DNA of 64,000 nt from Plectrocnemia conspersa (taxonomy: Eukaryota; Arthropoda; Insecta; Trichoptera; Polycentropodidae), in assembly GCA_009617715.1 (NCBI GenBank), contig VTFK01000136.1, positions 992,001 to 1,056,000 on the forward strand, in the 5' to 3' direction. The translations under genes were made by a program, and so were the position numbers. Positions 11,946-22,386 of this stretch are shown one piece after another. Below the pieces are notes generated by a model. The model ran no database searches, had not been told where the DNA came from, and saw nothing but the letters and a program-made list of their open reading frames with translations. Within the stretch, counting starts at the first letter, position 1; every line of letters begins with the position of its first letter.

Positions 11946-13090
11946 AACCGATTACATGTCGCAAACGATACTACCTATAAAAAAATACATGTTACATGTA
12001 ATATGTAAATAAAAAATTAATCGATTATTTAACCGGTACAATACTATTAACTACATATTTTTATTTCAGTGATCATCTTTTCAGGCTACTTTTAAATGCA
12101 CTTCTTTCAAATAATAATAGTAATAATAAGATAAAAATATTTATTTATCTATCTACATAGATGTCTATGTGTAAAAATAATAAAGTAAGTAAGGATTTTT
12201 ATATATGAATTTATAATAGCAAACTATCTAATTTTATAAAATATATAATCTGTATTTATAAAATACAACAATACAACATTAGTTCATAAGCATTCATTAT
12301 AAAACAATTGCTTTTCAAATTTAATTTTGCATGAACAATAAATCATATTTTCTGCAGGTATAATTAGCTGATTATTCAATGGATACAATAATAGTATCTA
12401 TTTAGTATTTTTATTTCATTAACCCTTTGAGTAATGAGTTAATTTTTACACATTTGGTCAAAAATGATTTTTAAATCAGGTATTAAATACTAGTCTACTG
12501 ACGATTTTAACTTATTTTTTCAATATTAAAATTTTTTTATTAATATTTTGTCACAAACTTTAATCAGAGTAGCTGATTGGTTTTGAAAAAAAAGAGCAAG
12601 AGAACAAAAGGTTAATATGTTTTTTTATAAATTATTACTATGTAAGATTATTAGTTTATTTTGTATGAAAATAAATATATATATATTGCAACGTTGAATT
12701 ATACAAATTAAATATTAATGTCAAGTGTATCTAACTACAAATAATAGTATCATGACATAAATGGCAAATATTTTAACAATTGTGCAAAGGTCATTTGCGT
12801 TATACAAAAAACACAAAAAATTCATTCAAAATTTCCCAACATCCACTGGACCATAGTTCCCCATCTGTATTGTTATGACAATTCGTCTCCTTTGAACATC
12901 CGCTCGTTTGTGACAAAAATAAGCGAACGTACTTGAACCGATCCATTGTATAACTACATCGCGCATTAAAATCTACAACTTAACGCAAAATTAAGCACGA
13001 TGCAATTAGATGCACAATGCCCTCGTTATCTTGCATGTAAGCATATCAATTAAAAGTTTAGATATTATCTAAACAAAAGTCTCAATTTAT
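11946..13090. other. AT-rich noncoding DNA
   Basis: AT-rich, with short TA and AAT runs and no exon-like island before 13090. No gene, RNA or named repeat is seen. Confidence 0.6.
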
Positions 13091-13111
13091 CTTAAACATG
13101 AGCGATCTTCA

Positions 13112-13207
13112 ATGGTCACCGGTGCGGAAACAGTAGTCGGCGTGCAAAACGTTCTGAAAGGGAAACTCCTATTGTTTTCGGTCAGTGTGAACTGTACCGA
13201 GATCTAG
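13112..13207 (+). CDS. Short hypothetical frame, 31 codons (first of three)
   Basis: Opens at ATG 13112 and ends at TAG 13205-13207. It reads MVTGAETVVGVQNVLKGKLL and onward with a hydrophobic middle. The frame is open upstream to about 13070 without another ATG. It lies in a GC-richer island (13090-13390) with two more short frames behind it in tandem. There is no family match. The start context is weak (tcaATGg). It could be an exon fragment, a small peptide or chance. Confidence 0.15.
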   Translation: MVTGAETVVGVQNVLKGKLLLFSVSVNCTEI

Positions 13208-13217
13208 TTGCATAATA

Positions 13218-13385
13218 ATGAAGAACGGTTTGTTAAACTTTACTACAGTTAAGATGCGTCGCTTGAGCGAGAAAAGTTATGTACTGGGATGATTGATGAT
13301 GATTCCGAGCAAGAACAATGCGTTGAATGTGTGTTATGTAAACAGTTTTTGTTCGAGGTGCGCGTTTGTCCGGTTAAATGGTTGA
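13218..13385 (+). CDS. Two short in-frame ORFs separated by TGA
   Basis: ATG 13218 (context ataataATGa) gives 24 codons ending at TGA 13290-13292. One codon later two ATGs (13296, 13299) in the same frame give 29 codons to TGA 13383-13385. The second product is cysteine-containing (NVCYVNSFCSRCAFVRLNG). With 13112-13207 this makes three short frames packed into 275 bases. They could be small peptides of one transcript, one decayed frame or chance. No family is recognised. Confidence 0.15.
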
Positions 13386-15022
13386 AAAATGTCAATCGGT
13401 AAATTCCAGACGTTCTTCTTAAGAATCAAGTTAATATCAAACTATAAAAAAATCCGATGTAAAAAGAAATATATTTAATGAATGACTAACTCTCATTTCT
13501 AATTAGGAAAACTTTAAAAGTTAATTGCGAAATGACTAGGGATATAATTTTGAAGATTTTTTTTAATACTTTTAAAAATAGAATTCACTGTATCTAAAAA
13601 GACTGACTTTATTTTAAGCAACTTGTAATTTTATTTACCATGAATTTTCTGCTTCTACAATATCGTACTAGAGTCTAGTATTACGGAATATATTCTAAAT
13701 CCGAATATAAAATGAATATTCCAATAATGAATTAACCTACTATATTAGGTTAGTATAAATCAAACATCACTAAAGCATTAAAATCAAATCCATTGACACT
13801 GTTCATATGTCATACATTTTTTGCCATTAAATTACACACAAATTACACGACTCGTTCATATAAACTCATATTAAATTACACACTCCACGTCGTTACAAAA
13901 CCGTATGATTATGGCAAAATATAGACTAGATACATATTCACCATATAATAAAAAACATATAGTTTATTAGCTCCGACTTAAGGTCACATTTTTTTGTAAT
14001 ACGTTTATAAATTTATTAAACCCATACGATTTTTTACGCGACATCAAATTAAACTGAAAAAGAAGATTGTCAATTTTTGACTCACGTGAAACCGTAATAA
14101 CAATAAATAAATCACACTCGTTCGTTTTATAACAGATTTATGTCCAATTACAAAACCCGCAGCTGGGGCCACGTCGAAAAACTGGATTTATTGTGACATG
14201 GATTTAAACGCTGGGGTCATTGGTTCAAATATGCACACTGGACGTAATTAAAAGCACACAATACAACAGTTCGTGAGCTAAACTTCAAAGTCAGCACATT
14301 TGATAAGGTTTGAAATATGGGCAGTCGAACGTGTTGCAATAAAAAAGTTCAATTTCGACAACGACGACTGCGAATTACCCACACGTAATATAATGACTGA
14401 TACATGATGGTTCAAAATAAACGGAATTAAAAAAAGTTATATATTAGCAATAAGTACAACTGTACTATATTTTTAATCATGATACTAGCAAAAAATGTAT
14501 TTTAATTAAGGACACTTCCATTTTCACTATTTATTTCATTTTGTCTATTATATATCTTTATAGATTGCAGTAAAAAACTAAACTAGTGATTTTTTTGTGT
14601 CAATATGTTATGAATAGGATTCTCTAGATAGAAATAATTCGCTCGATCTTATCGTATATAAATATAATGTTTATCGGGTGTCTACTATGACCGAAATATG
14701 CAGAACTCGTTCGCTGAACGAAACAATATAATGCAAAATCCATTTTTTATTTAATATTTTAATAGAACCATAGTACATGGATCAATACTGCTTTTTCTCA
14801 AAGATCTAATGTAATTCTATCACGATAAATTCTATGAAAAATACCAAATATGCAGCAAGAAAATGGAATCATATAAAATTGCATGTTTCAAGTTATTTCT
14901 AATGTTTTTTCCGATACATACTTTGCTATAAAAATATGTATGAAATTAGAGTGCTTTTTTATAGTCACTTAGTCAGTTATTTTTGCGCGAGTTTCAATTC
15001 GCGCTGTATCATTACGTGTACG
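13386..15022. other. Noncoding DNA
   Basis: AT-rich, with a few balanced stretches (14130-14390). I see no frame, splice pair or repeat that I can support. Confidence 0.5.
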
Positions 15023-15148
15023 TTAATAGGAATAAATAGATATTGAAGGGGTCGTGCACGCAATGACACCGATCCGAGAAGTATTCAAAGTCCTCAGGGC
15101 AGATAACTTCCTGGGTTGGGTCGCGGACATAAAAGTAAGATATATATA

Positions 15149-15168
15149 AAGAGAGAGAGAGAGAGAGA
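15149..15168 (+). repeat. (GA)n microsatellite
   Basis: About nine GA units follow a short TA run. GA tracts can act as GAGA-factor sites in insect promoters. This one lies about 50 bases upstream of a candidate frame at 15216, which is the only reason to think of regulation. Confidence 0.85.
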
Positions 15169-15215
15169 TTCTATGTTTCGCGAAAGAGGAGGCTAGGTAC
15201 ACGAGGTGCCCATTC

Positions 15216-15455
15216 ATGGACGAAACTCTAATGATCATAAATGCAGACAATTTCAATAACTGGTTTGGCGGATTTTACGAAGCGGTTTCTGGTGCAACGA
15301 CATCTAATGCAAAACGATCGCCACGAGACCGGAGCAAATCAATGGGGATAGATACAGATTGTATACGCGAAAAGAAGAATAGTGTTAATAATTTGGCAAT
15401 AAGAAATAAGTTGGTAATTAAAATAAAATTAACTAGAAAAAGATACGAAATATAA
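15216..15455 (+). CDS. Hypothetical 79-residue protein, possible single-exon gene
   Basis: A plus-strand frame runs from ATG 15216 (cattcATGGa) to TAA 15453-15455. The N-terminal half is balanced and protein-like (NFNNWFGGFYEAVSGATTSN, then a basic/serine stretch KRSPRDRSKS). The last 25 residues are lysine-rich and AT-driven. An AATAAA lies at 15480-15485, 25 bases after the stop, and a GA tract lies upstream. There is no signal peptide or membrane segment. I do not recognise it. The antisense strand is open too, which lowers confidence. It could also be one exon of a larger gene. Confidence 0.3.
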   Translation: MDETLMIINADNFNNWFGGFYEAVSGATTSNAKRSPRDRSKSMGIDTDCIREKKNSVNNLAIRNKLVIKIKLTRKRYEI

Positions 15456-15479
15456 TACATCTCGTTATCTCTATAAGCA

Positions 15480-15485
15480 AATAAA
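15480..15485 (+). terminator. AATAAA poly(A) signal candidate
   Basis: Canonical AATAAA 25 bases after the stop of the frame at 15216-15455. In AT-rich DNA this hexamer is common, so it supports that frame only weakly. Confidence 0.3.
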
Positions 15486-15954
15486 TGTTCGTCCCTTTTC
15501 TTGGAATTTATATAATATAAGATATTTTACGATGCACACAGTTAAGTCAGATTAAAAGCAATCATTATTTATGATAAACTGTAACTAGATTTATAATATT
15601 AAATTACAGAATATAAACACATCATTAAGCGCTGTATATTTTTCGATTTAATAAATTCGTTATAAAATAAAAATGTAAATAATGCTACTATAAAGTATAC
15701 AAAAGACATGTAAGATTTTAAAAAGGCTGTATTTTTTAAAGAAAAAAAATAAAGGTATCTTTTCAAAGACACCTATATATTTTTATCAATTTTTATGAAA
15801 TTGAATGTTAAAATCGGTAATCGGTTTTATTTAAAAGTTACTGACCTTTTAATTTATGGCCAAAGATTTTAAAGGTGATATAAAATTATAGATTACGAAA
15901 GTATGAGTTTTTAAATGCTGATTTCAGATACTTAATAGTTAATATATTATACAC

Positions 15955-16133
15955 AATACCAGAACGGTAAAACAGTGGTTAAAATCAGCGACAAATACCT
16001 GAAAGACAGAGGTTCGAATCTTTTGTTTTTCAAATTGTATCGTGTCTAGGAGATCTAAATTATTGATTATTATATAATTATTAATCTGATAGATAATTGC
16101 AGAATAAGTTTTGCTAGATTTTACTAAATTAAA
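15955..16133 (+). mobile_element. tRNA-derived SINE, copy 1
   Basis: The 5' part holds a pol III B-box-like ggttcgaatc at 16011-16020. The middle holds tcgtgtctaggagatc (16040-16055) and the 3' part holds attatataattattaatctg and ttttgctagatttt. The same blocks in the same order occur near 35312 and, reversed, at 51560-51742; the 3' part occurs at 22130. A tRNA-like head with a conserved anonymous body defines a SINE. The piggyBac relic starts 29 bases downstream of this copy. Confidence 0.7.
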
Positions 16134-16161
16134 ATCAATTTGTGCATTGTAATCTACTGAT

Positions 16162-17104
16162 TTAACCCGCCGTTGGTCGCACGGCGGCGCAGCGCTCACC
16201 CTATCGGTTTTTTTGATGCCGTTTTTTTTTGTATGAAACATATTAACTTGTGGGTCCCTCTACTTTTCAATAATTATGTTTTCTTCAATATTGCAGGCTC
16301 AAACACGTGTTTACTAATTTGATATACATTTGGTTTTGCGTATTAGTTGTGTTAAATCAAGGATCGAGAGAGAACGTTATTTACGCGGGTTAGATTCGTG
16401 CTGGAAATTATATTTTTTGGTAGTTTCTTTTTATTATTATTTATTTTTTTGTTGTTATTATTATGTTTTTAATTTATTTTATAAATATATTTAATTTAAC
16501 TCTTTTGATACATAGTATAAAAAAACTATTTTGAATTTTTTTTTCGATTCCTTAGATAATTAAAAAAAATTAAACAAATTTATCGCAAAGTTTGCAAATA
16601 AAAATATAGCAGTATTTAGGAGAGAAACCTGACACTGCGATAGTTCATCACCCAGAACCAAGTGAATAGAATCGTCCCAAATGTAATTTTTGCCCTAGGA
16701 AAAAAATCGCAAAATCCCCATCAAATGCCACATGTGCTATAACCCAATATGCAAAGAACATTCATCGGCATTATGTCCAGATTGCATAACTAAGTATTCA
16801 AGTAATCAAGATCAAAAAAAATATATATTTTTTCATGTTATTTTTAAAGTTATAAGCATATATCTAAAAAAAAAATATTTTACTTATAAAATATTTATTA
16901 TTTTATTTTTCTTCTTTCGTTATGTAAATAAAAGTTTTAAAGAATTTATTTAATTTATATATACAACACTAAAATAAACCAAAAATAAAAAAAATAATAA
17001 ATATTCGATATTTAAACTTAAAAACATAAAGAACTGAGAGGCGGCTATTCGCTCAGGCGCGACCAACGGCGTATGCAACACTCGCGCGACCAACGGCGGG
17101 TTAA
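16162..17104. mobile_element. Internally deleted piggyBac element with intact ends
   Basis: The element is bounded by TTAA target sites (16162-16165 and 17101-17104), the hallmark of piggyBac insertion. Its ends are perfect 15-bp inverted repeats: CCCGCCGTTGGTCGC at 16166-16180 and the complement at 17086-17100. An extra inward copy of the right end, GCGCGACCAACGGCG, lies at 17058-17072 and may be a subterminal transposase site. The body is about 935 bp, far shorter than a full element. It keeps only the end of the transposase gene, so it must have depended on an autonomous relative to move. The ends look fresher than the coding remnant. Confidence 0.88.
16655..16800 (+). pseudogene. piggyBac transposase C-terminal cysteine-rich domain, remnant
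   Basis: In piggyBac transposases the C-terminal cross-brace zinc domain binds the element ends. Here a first CxxC is encoded at 16682-16693 (KCNFCPRKK). After a frameshift, CHMCYNPICKEHSSALCPDC follows at 16726-16785. This gives the expected C-x2-C, C-x2-C-x4-C-x2-H, C-x2-C spacing. A stop interrupts the preceding segment, and the catalytic DDD domain and N-terminus are missing. The position just inside the right end agrees with a 3' coding remnant. The remnant is non-functional. Confidence 0.8.
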
Positions 17105-18056
17105 GCTATAGTAATAGTTAATAATTAATAAAACTTTGCTTTCAGTCTGGTATCTCACAACTTACTTAGTAGTTGTTGGTTGTGTTTACCACGTTGTAAA
17201 TTGCAAAGCATTGGGTTTACAACGCATGTTGTTACAAAAAATCAACTATAAATAAATGCATTTAGTTATTTTATATATTTTTAGCAAACCAAATTTCAGA
17301 AATATCATTGATAAAATTTTAAAGAATTGAATTTTACAGCCATGTAATATGCAATATAAAACATGTGTGTATATTATACAATTGTGTAATAAAATCTACA
17401 GTTTAATTTCGTTTCATAAAATATTTTTTAGCTATAAAATCACTTCATTGTTAAAAATACAATTTTTTAACGAGTCTGTTTGATCAGCGTAGCGTATAAT
17501 TTTAGTTAAAAAGACGAATTTATTATCGCGGCGAACCGTTTGAAAAATCTAGTTCAAAGGTTTAATTGTTAACGACGAGAGAATAAATAAAAAAAATGCT
17601 ATTAAAACCAGATTTTCATGATATACAACCGATTATGTTTACGATGAGACGCTTCGAACAATGAAGGCTCGTGCTATTAGATACTATTTATATTAGACGA
17701 AACACAATAGGTTTGGAAAATTATGAAAAGTCGTTAAGTTCAATCAATATCAGATCGACTACATTTTTACAATACGATTGATGTTAATTGTGATTGTTTA
17801 TGGCATTAAATGGGTCGTTGATACGAAATAATTGCGTTAATAAACTCGTGATCACTCACCGGAAGGCAATGAAACAGAGTAGAACAAGTTGATGATTCGA
17901 CTTACCTGTAACAAAAATTAAAAAAATGTTATTAATTTTAATATAAGAATACATAACATGACAATGAGTATATAAAAGTAAAAAATCTGAGATGCATTAT
18001 TTCACGTAAATTATCTCGACTTTCGAAGCAAAGTATTTCTCGCGCGCACAAAAAAA
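17105..18056. other. AT-rich noncoding DNA
   Basis: AT-rich, with a slightly more balanced patch at 17460-17900. No supported gene or repeat is seen. Confidence 0.5.
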
Positions 18057-18455
18057 TCACTGTAATCGTCTCGCCGATTTTCTCGTGTAATAAATTGACG
18101 AATTATCTAGAAAAGGTTCGAGACGTTTTACGGGTTTACAAAAACATATATATATAGAGAGAGAGATAAGACAGATGTGTACATTGTGTGCACGTACCAT
18201 AATTGCGAACGGCGTTCGCCGATATAAGTCATTATAGAAAACTCGACGTGCACTTTCTCTTGACGTATCACGAGATGGGATGCTGTGAAGATGTAAAAAC
18301 AAATATGCGCCGATTGACGGGAAAACGTCGTTAGTCGAGAAGACGATAAGTGTGAGACGATGTCTTGTTTGTAAAGAAAGGAGAACTGTGTTAATTAAGG
18401 AAAATGTTTTTGTAAAATTATCAAATACTGCATATAAAACTTTTACAATCAACAT
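18057..18455 (-). CDS. Hypothetical 132-codon minus-strand frame
   Basis: A true ATG at 18455-18453 opens 132 codons. The centre, over a GC-richer patch (18190-18370), reads SRDTSRESARRVFYNDLYRR and is the most protein-like part. The next segment contains a short GA tract (18158-18168) translated as Leu/Ser/Ile. A donor-like ATG|GTACGT (near 18201-18194) would end an exon after FAIM. I see no domain, no poly(A) signal and no family. It may be chance or part of a spliced gene. Confidence 0.2.
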   Translation of the reverse strand: MLIVKVLYAVFDNFTKTFSLINTVLLSLQTRHRLTLIVFSTNDVFPSIGAYLFLHLHSIPSRDTSRESARRVFYNDLYRRTPFAIMVRAHNVHICLISLSIYICFCKPVKRLEPFLDNSSIYYTRKSARRLQ

Positions 18456-18840
18456 AAAGTAGATCCGATTATATTATAAAAAAAATAATTGTTTAACATA
18501 AAGTTGACAATTATTACAGATTGCTGTCGTTGTAATTAGCAGAACTGCTATTTATTCCTTAGCTATTTTGCTCTGCAAATAAGAGAGTCGTTTTTATATT
18601 TTTTAGACCACTTGAATATAGTGTCAAAAAAACAAATTCATTTTTTGTACAAGCTCAACATGAAACACAATACAATTAAAAAGTTAGAAGATGTTTGTCA
18701 CCGGTTTAAGATTAAGCGTTTTAGATACTTTAACCATTAAAATAATACCACAGGAATAATTGATTTTATTAAAAAAATGTTAAAGCTAACTAAAAAAAAT
18801 CCGACACTAAAAATAGTCTATGATATAATAATTCAAGACA
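18456..18840. other. AT-rich noncoding DNA
   Basis: Nothing recognisable. Confidence 0.6.
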
Positions 18841-18985
18841 TTAAAATATCTTCATCCATGTATTACTAGCATCTGCCAGATAAATTATATTTTCACTAGT
18901 AAAAATGAATTTTTAATTAAAAATAATATTCACTGGTGAAAATGTATTTCGATATGATTTCACTGAAATTATATTTTTAGGATTA
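18841..18985 (+). repeat. Dispersed repeat family A, partial copy
   Basis: The 25 bases at 18945-18969 (tatttcgatatgatttcact...) match 28591-28615 at 22 positions. The surrounding ttttcactagtaaaaatgaa and ttcactggtgaaaat resemble words in the copies near 28.1-28.6 kb and 50.7-51.0 kb. Limits are uncertain. No coding content. Confidence 0.55.
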
Positions 18986-19113
18986 ATTTGAAAAGTTTTT
19001 TTTAGATTTTTCAAGGGATTACTCGAGAATTCAGAGACATCATTTCAGCATTTTTAATATATTTTTTCATTAAGATTCATTTGATTCACTTAAATAACAT
19101 GCATTTTTTCGTG

Positions 19114-19148
19114 GAACGACGCAGACGAAACCCGTGTTGTTGATATAT
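19114..19148 (+). repeat. Dispersed repeat family G, copy 2
   Basis: This 35-bp block matches 1480-1514 with five transitions. See the first copy. Sequence after it (ctgcgtccggtc) is not shared, so this may be the shared end of two truncated copies. Confidence 0.6.
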
Positions 19149-19934
19149 CTGCGTCCGGTCTGAAGTTTTCGATACACAATTTTTACCCTTTTTATGATAG
19201 TGATGACTTTCATACATATTTACAATCCGGAAAAAATGAAGGTGTAAGCGATAAATTGAAAATTATTTGAAACGGAGATTATAATATTTAACATATGTAA
19301 GTTAATCTGATATTATATATCTTGAAATGTCATTACTTCACTCAAAGCAATCATTATAAACTTAAGGGTAAGTTTACGACTAAAAATTTACAGATCAGAT
19401 TTACAGCTTTGTAAAGGTAAATCCGCAATAAATTCCGCGGAACCAGTTCGCGTGAATTTGAAACGCCCCCATAAATTATATTTTTTTATTATTATTTTAT
19501 TTATATATACATAACACACATAAGTGGCTTTTTCCCTTTTTCTTAATGCAGCCGATATCTAATGATAGTCGACCGTAATAAACACAGGAACTGGTAAAAC
19601 GTGACAAGAATGATCCGACCACTTTCTCGGGCCGTCATCGAAACACCGGATAGAAAATTATTTAACGTGACTTTTGCGATAATGGAGGTATGATTTTACC
19701 TCAAAGGGTGACCGACTGTTGCGATTTAATAATTTGCTTCACGATCGAACGAAAACAACGCCACTTTCATCGTGATCTGCTGAAGCGTCGTTTATTGGAG
19801 TGTAATTTCTGGAATTATGGAATGCCATCGGATAGCAATTTTACATAGTGCATATACCTCTGAGCTACCGACGATGAGGATTTAAATTGCAAGAAGAACA
19901 AGTTGATAACGAGCAAACACCGCTGAAGTTATTT
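19149..19934. other. Noncoding DNA with a GC-richer part
   Basis: AT-rich up to 19535. Sequence from 19535 to 19880 is more balanced and CpG-containing, as expected near an exon or regulatory element. No frame in it is convincing. Confidence 0.4.
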
Positions 19935-19983
19935 ATGCATGATAATGATGATATGAACAGCTCGATGGCTCAATGCTTTAGGT
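19935..19983 (+). CDS. Possible short first coding exon
   Basis: ATG 19935 opens MHDNDDMNSSMAQCFR, followed by a strong donor at 19984 (ggt|GTAAGT). The frame continues upstream without ATG (QEEQVDNEQTPLK) to a TGA at 19874-19876, so an upstream acceptor is also possible. The acidic, Asn/Ser-rich peptide has no family I can name. No downstream partner exon is identified. Only the GTAAGT donor and the island setting support it. Confidence 0.2.
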
Positions 19984-20693
19984 GTAAGTCTGGAGAGAGA
20001 ATCAGTAGACTATGCGTTTTGACTTTTGACTTTAAATTCATTAAAATATCCCCACTTTTTACTTTTTAGAATTGTCTTTAATGCCTTAAAGTCAATATAC
20101 ATGAATGAATTTCACTTATTTGTAAATCAATTTTTGAAAATAATATATAGCAGACATGATTTTATTTGCAAAGAAACAACAACACCTCTGTTCAGATATT
20201 GATATATAATATTATTTGCTTTAAATAATTAAAACCAATAAATAAGTATACTACGGCATCTAATGAAGTGAAAACTAAATAAAAAAAGTAGGTCAAGAAC
20301 AGTATGAGTTGATTTGAGGAAGAATAAGTGTGCTTTAAATCTACATCTGCAATTACCTATAATGGTCTGCGAGGTAAACTTACACAGCAATTTTAATTAT
20401 TTATTCACTAATAAATAACACGAGGTGTATCTCTAGATAGCTTCTGTTGCTTTGAAATATTGCCATGGAAAACTGTTCCTCTTACACGCCACACACGTCT
20501 AAATATATTTTATCGTATATAGTATAAATACTGCATACACGGTAATCACAGATGATCCTGTCGCAGCCCATCGGGTTATTAATCGGCATTAACCCCGTGG
20601 TGCTCGTACGATAAATTCCAAAGTCACTCCTCTCGTAATCGATCTATGCATTTTTATTTTAATAATTCCGCGTCGAGTGAAAGTACTTGTATG
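19984..20693. other. Noncoding DNA
   Basis: AT-rich to 20540, then a balanced stretch (20550-20690) that leads into the candidate terminal exon. No gene is seen before that. Confidence 0.5.
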
Positions 20694-20950
20694 GTAATAA
20701 TTGAAAAACCAGTTTTCCGTCACACGCCCGGCGCTCCTCTCCTGAAACGGAAAATTTGCATCCGACCATAATACAGCCTCCTATCGCAAGTCATCCGGTT
20801 AATCTTGCGGTCGGGGATGTTAAGTGCCATGAAATCGTCTGCCTCTTTATTCCATACAACCATACACATCCGTCGGTAGACCGCGAGAGTCGGCCATTAA
20901 TAACATTCATTCACCAACTAGCTTATGCAACTCATTTCTTTGATGAATAA
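20694..20950 (+). CDS. Possible terminal coding exon
   Basis: The plus strand is open for about 85 codons, from just after a TGA near 20701 to TAA 20948-20950. A possible acceptor caag|ttttccg (cag near 20710-20712) gives SFPSHARRSSPETENLHPTI and onward, then a His/Pro-rich segment and LITFIHQLAYATHFFDE. There is no ATG at the start, so it would have to be spliced. Overlapping AATAAA signals begin within four bases of the stop (GAATAAAAATAAATAAAT). The island is clearly GC-richer than its flanks. I recognise no family. Conserved noncoding DNA is the main alternative. Confidence 0.22.
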
Positions 20951-22129
20951 AAATAAATAAATATTTTAGGCTCAGTCAATCGAAAGAAAAAAAGTGTTTC
21001 CGAGTCACATTTGAACGCTTTCTCTACTATGGAAGTACGCTTTATTAAGATTGCATCATCGATTAATGCTTAAATTGTATTATTCAAAGAAAAGAGAACA
21101 AAGAATATGGTTTTACTAAAACAATTAAAAAATATACTGACTAAGATGCAAATCTAATATCACAAAAAGGACTAATGTTTAGTGTTTTTTATTGTAAAAA
21201 AGCCAAATCTAGGAATTTTCATTTCTTAAGAAATTTACTGATTTCTCAAGAATTTTTTTAGTTAAGAAATTAATTTGTGCGAATATTTTGGAATGGTTTT
21301 CAACTGCTGAATTTATATATATCGCTGCATAAGGAAAGGTGGGTTATTATTTTCATATTATTATTAAAATAATGTTGCTTAAAAAAAATATTTTTCGGTG
21401 AAATAGTTTGGTTTGTAAAACTTTTTATTCGATTAAATTATTGTAAAATAAATATATAATATTGTCTATAATATACTAATAAATAACACGTGGTATACAT
21501 TAATATAATGTTAAGCTAAGTTTTGTGTTCCAGATTCCATTAATGAATTTCTATGGTGAAAAATATTTTTACCCTCCCCGCAAAACATAGTTTAGCTCTG
21601 ATTATTTATCTGCATTTTTAACAGTCGATTATTATTTTGCCAATTATGTGTGACCCGTACTTATATCAGTTGGCAATTCATAAAAAATATTTTTAACCAC
21701 ACAGCAGATTCATAATTATATGGAATTCTATAGATTTTGACAAAAAAATATGATATGATAAAAAAAAACTAAAGAAACTAATTTTAAAAATTAACATTTT
21801 TAACTAATGTTTTACTTTTTAGTTTTTGAACCTTTTAATATAACAATTTAATTAATAATATATTATAAAATATAATAAAATATATAGCACCCTACACTAC
21901 ATTAAAAACAATTGTCGCTAAATTAGCAATTCCAATATAACAGATTTCAGTAGCAAGAGGATTAATACTAGAGTCTAAAAATCACAGTATAAATTTTAAG
22001 ATACATTAGTAAATCATCTATTGAATTTCTCGAAATAGTTATTACAAATTTAGAAGTATCCCAATATTGTTTTTGAAAGCTTGTTTAGGCAAAGGACCGT
22101 GAGATTTCGTAGTAAAATATTTATAAAAA
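20951..22129. other. AT-rich noncoding DNA
   Basis: AT-rich throughout, with no exon-like island and no repeat that I can pair elsewhere. Confidence 0.6.
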
Positions 22130-22250
22130 GTACATTGCCCAATATAGACAATAGTGTTTTGCAAATTCAGTCGTGTCTGGGAGATCGAATTTAATGATTA
22201 TTATATAATTATAATTCTGATCAATCATCATAAATTAGGTTTACCTACAT
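22130..22250 (+). mobile_element. tRNA-derived SINE, copy 2 (5'-truncated)
   Basis: Carries the family's middle block tcgtgtctgggagatcgaat at 22171-22190. Its 3' block is ttatataattataattctg, then atcatcataaattaggttta. The tRNA-like head with the B box is missing or too decayed to see. Confidence 0.65.
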
Positions 22251-22386
22251 TCTTTTTACATAGTTATCGACAAGGCACGTTTCAGACTGTCGATTATAAA
22301 TAAGCATCAATTCAAAGCATTTGAATGTATTTACTTGATAGTCGTAAATTACCGTATATTTTAAACATTTGATAAATAAATAAATG

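Noticed and set aside
16011..16020. tRNA gene suggested by the B-box sequence ggttcgaatc
   Set aside because: No cloverleaf can be paired around it, and the same sequence sits inside a repeated SINE body at other loci.
18275..18334. Nineteen-codon frame starting MGCCED, like a myristoylated/palmitoylated N-terminus
   Set aside because: Far too short, with no splice donor and with a longer frame on the opposite strand. Such strings occur by chance.
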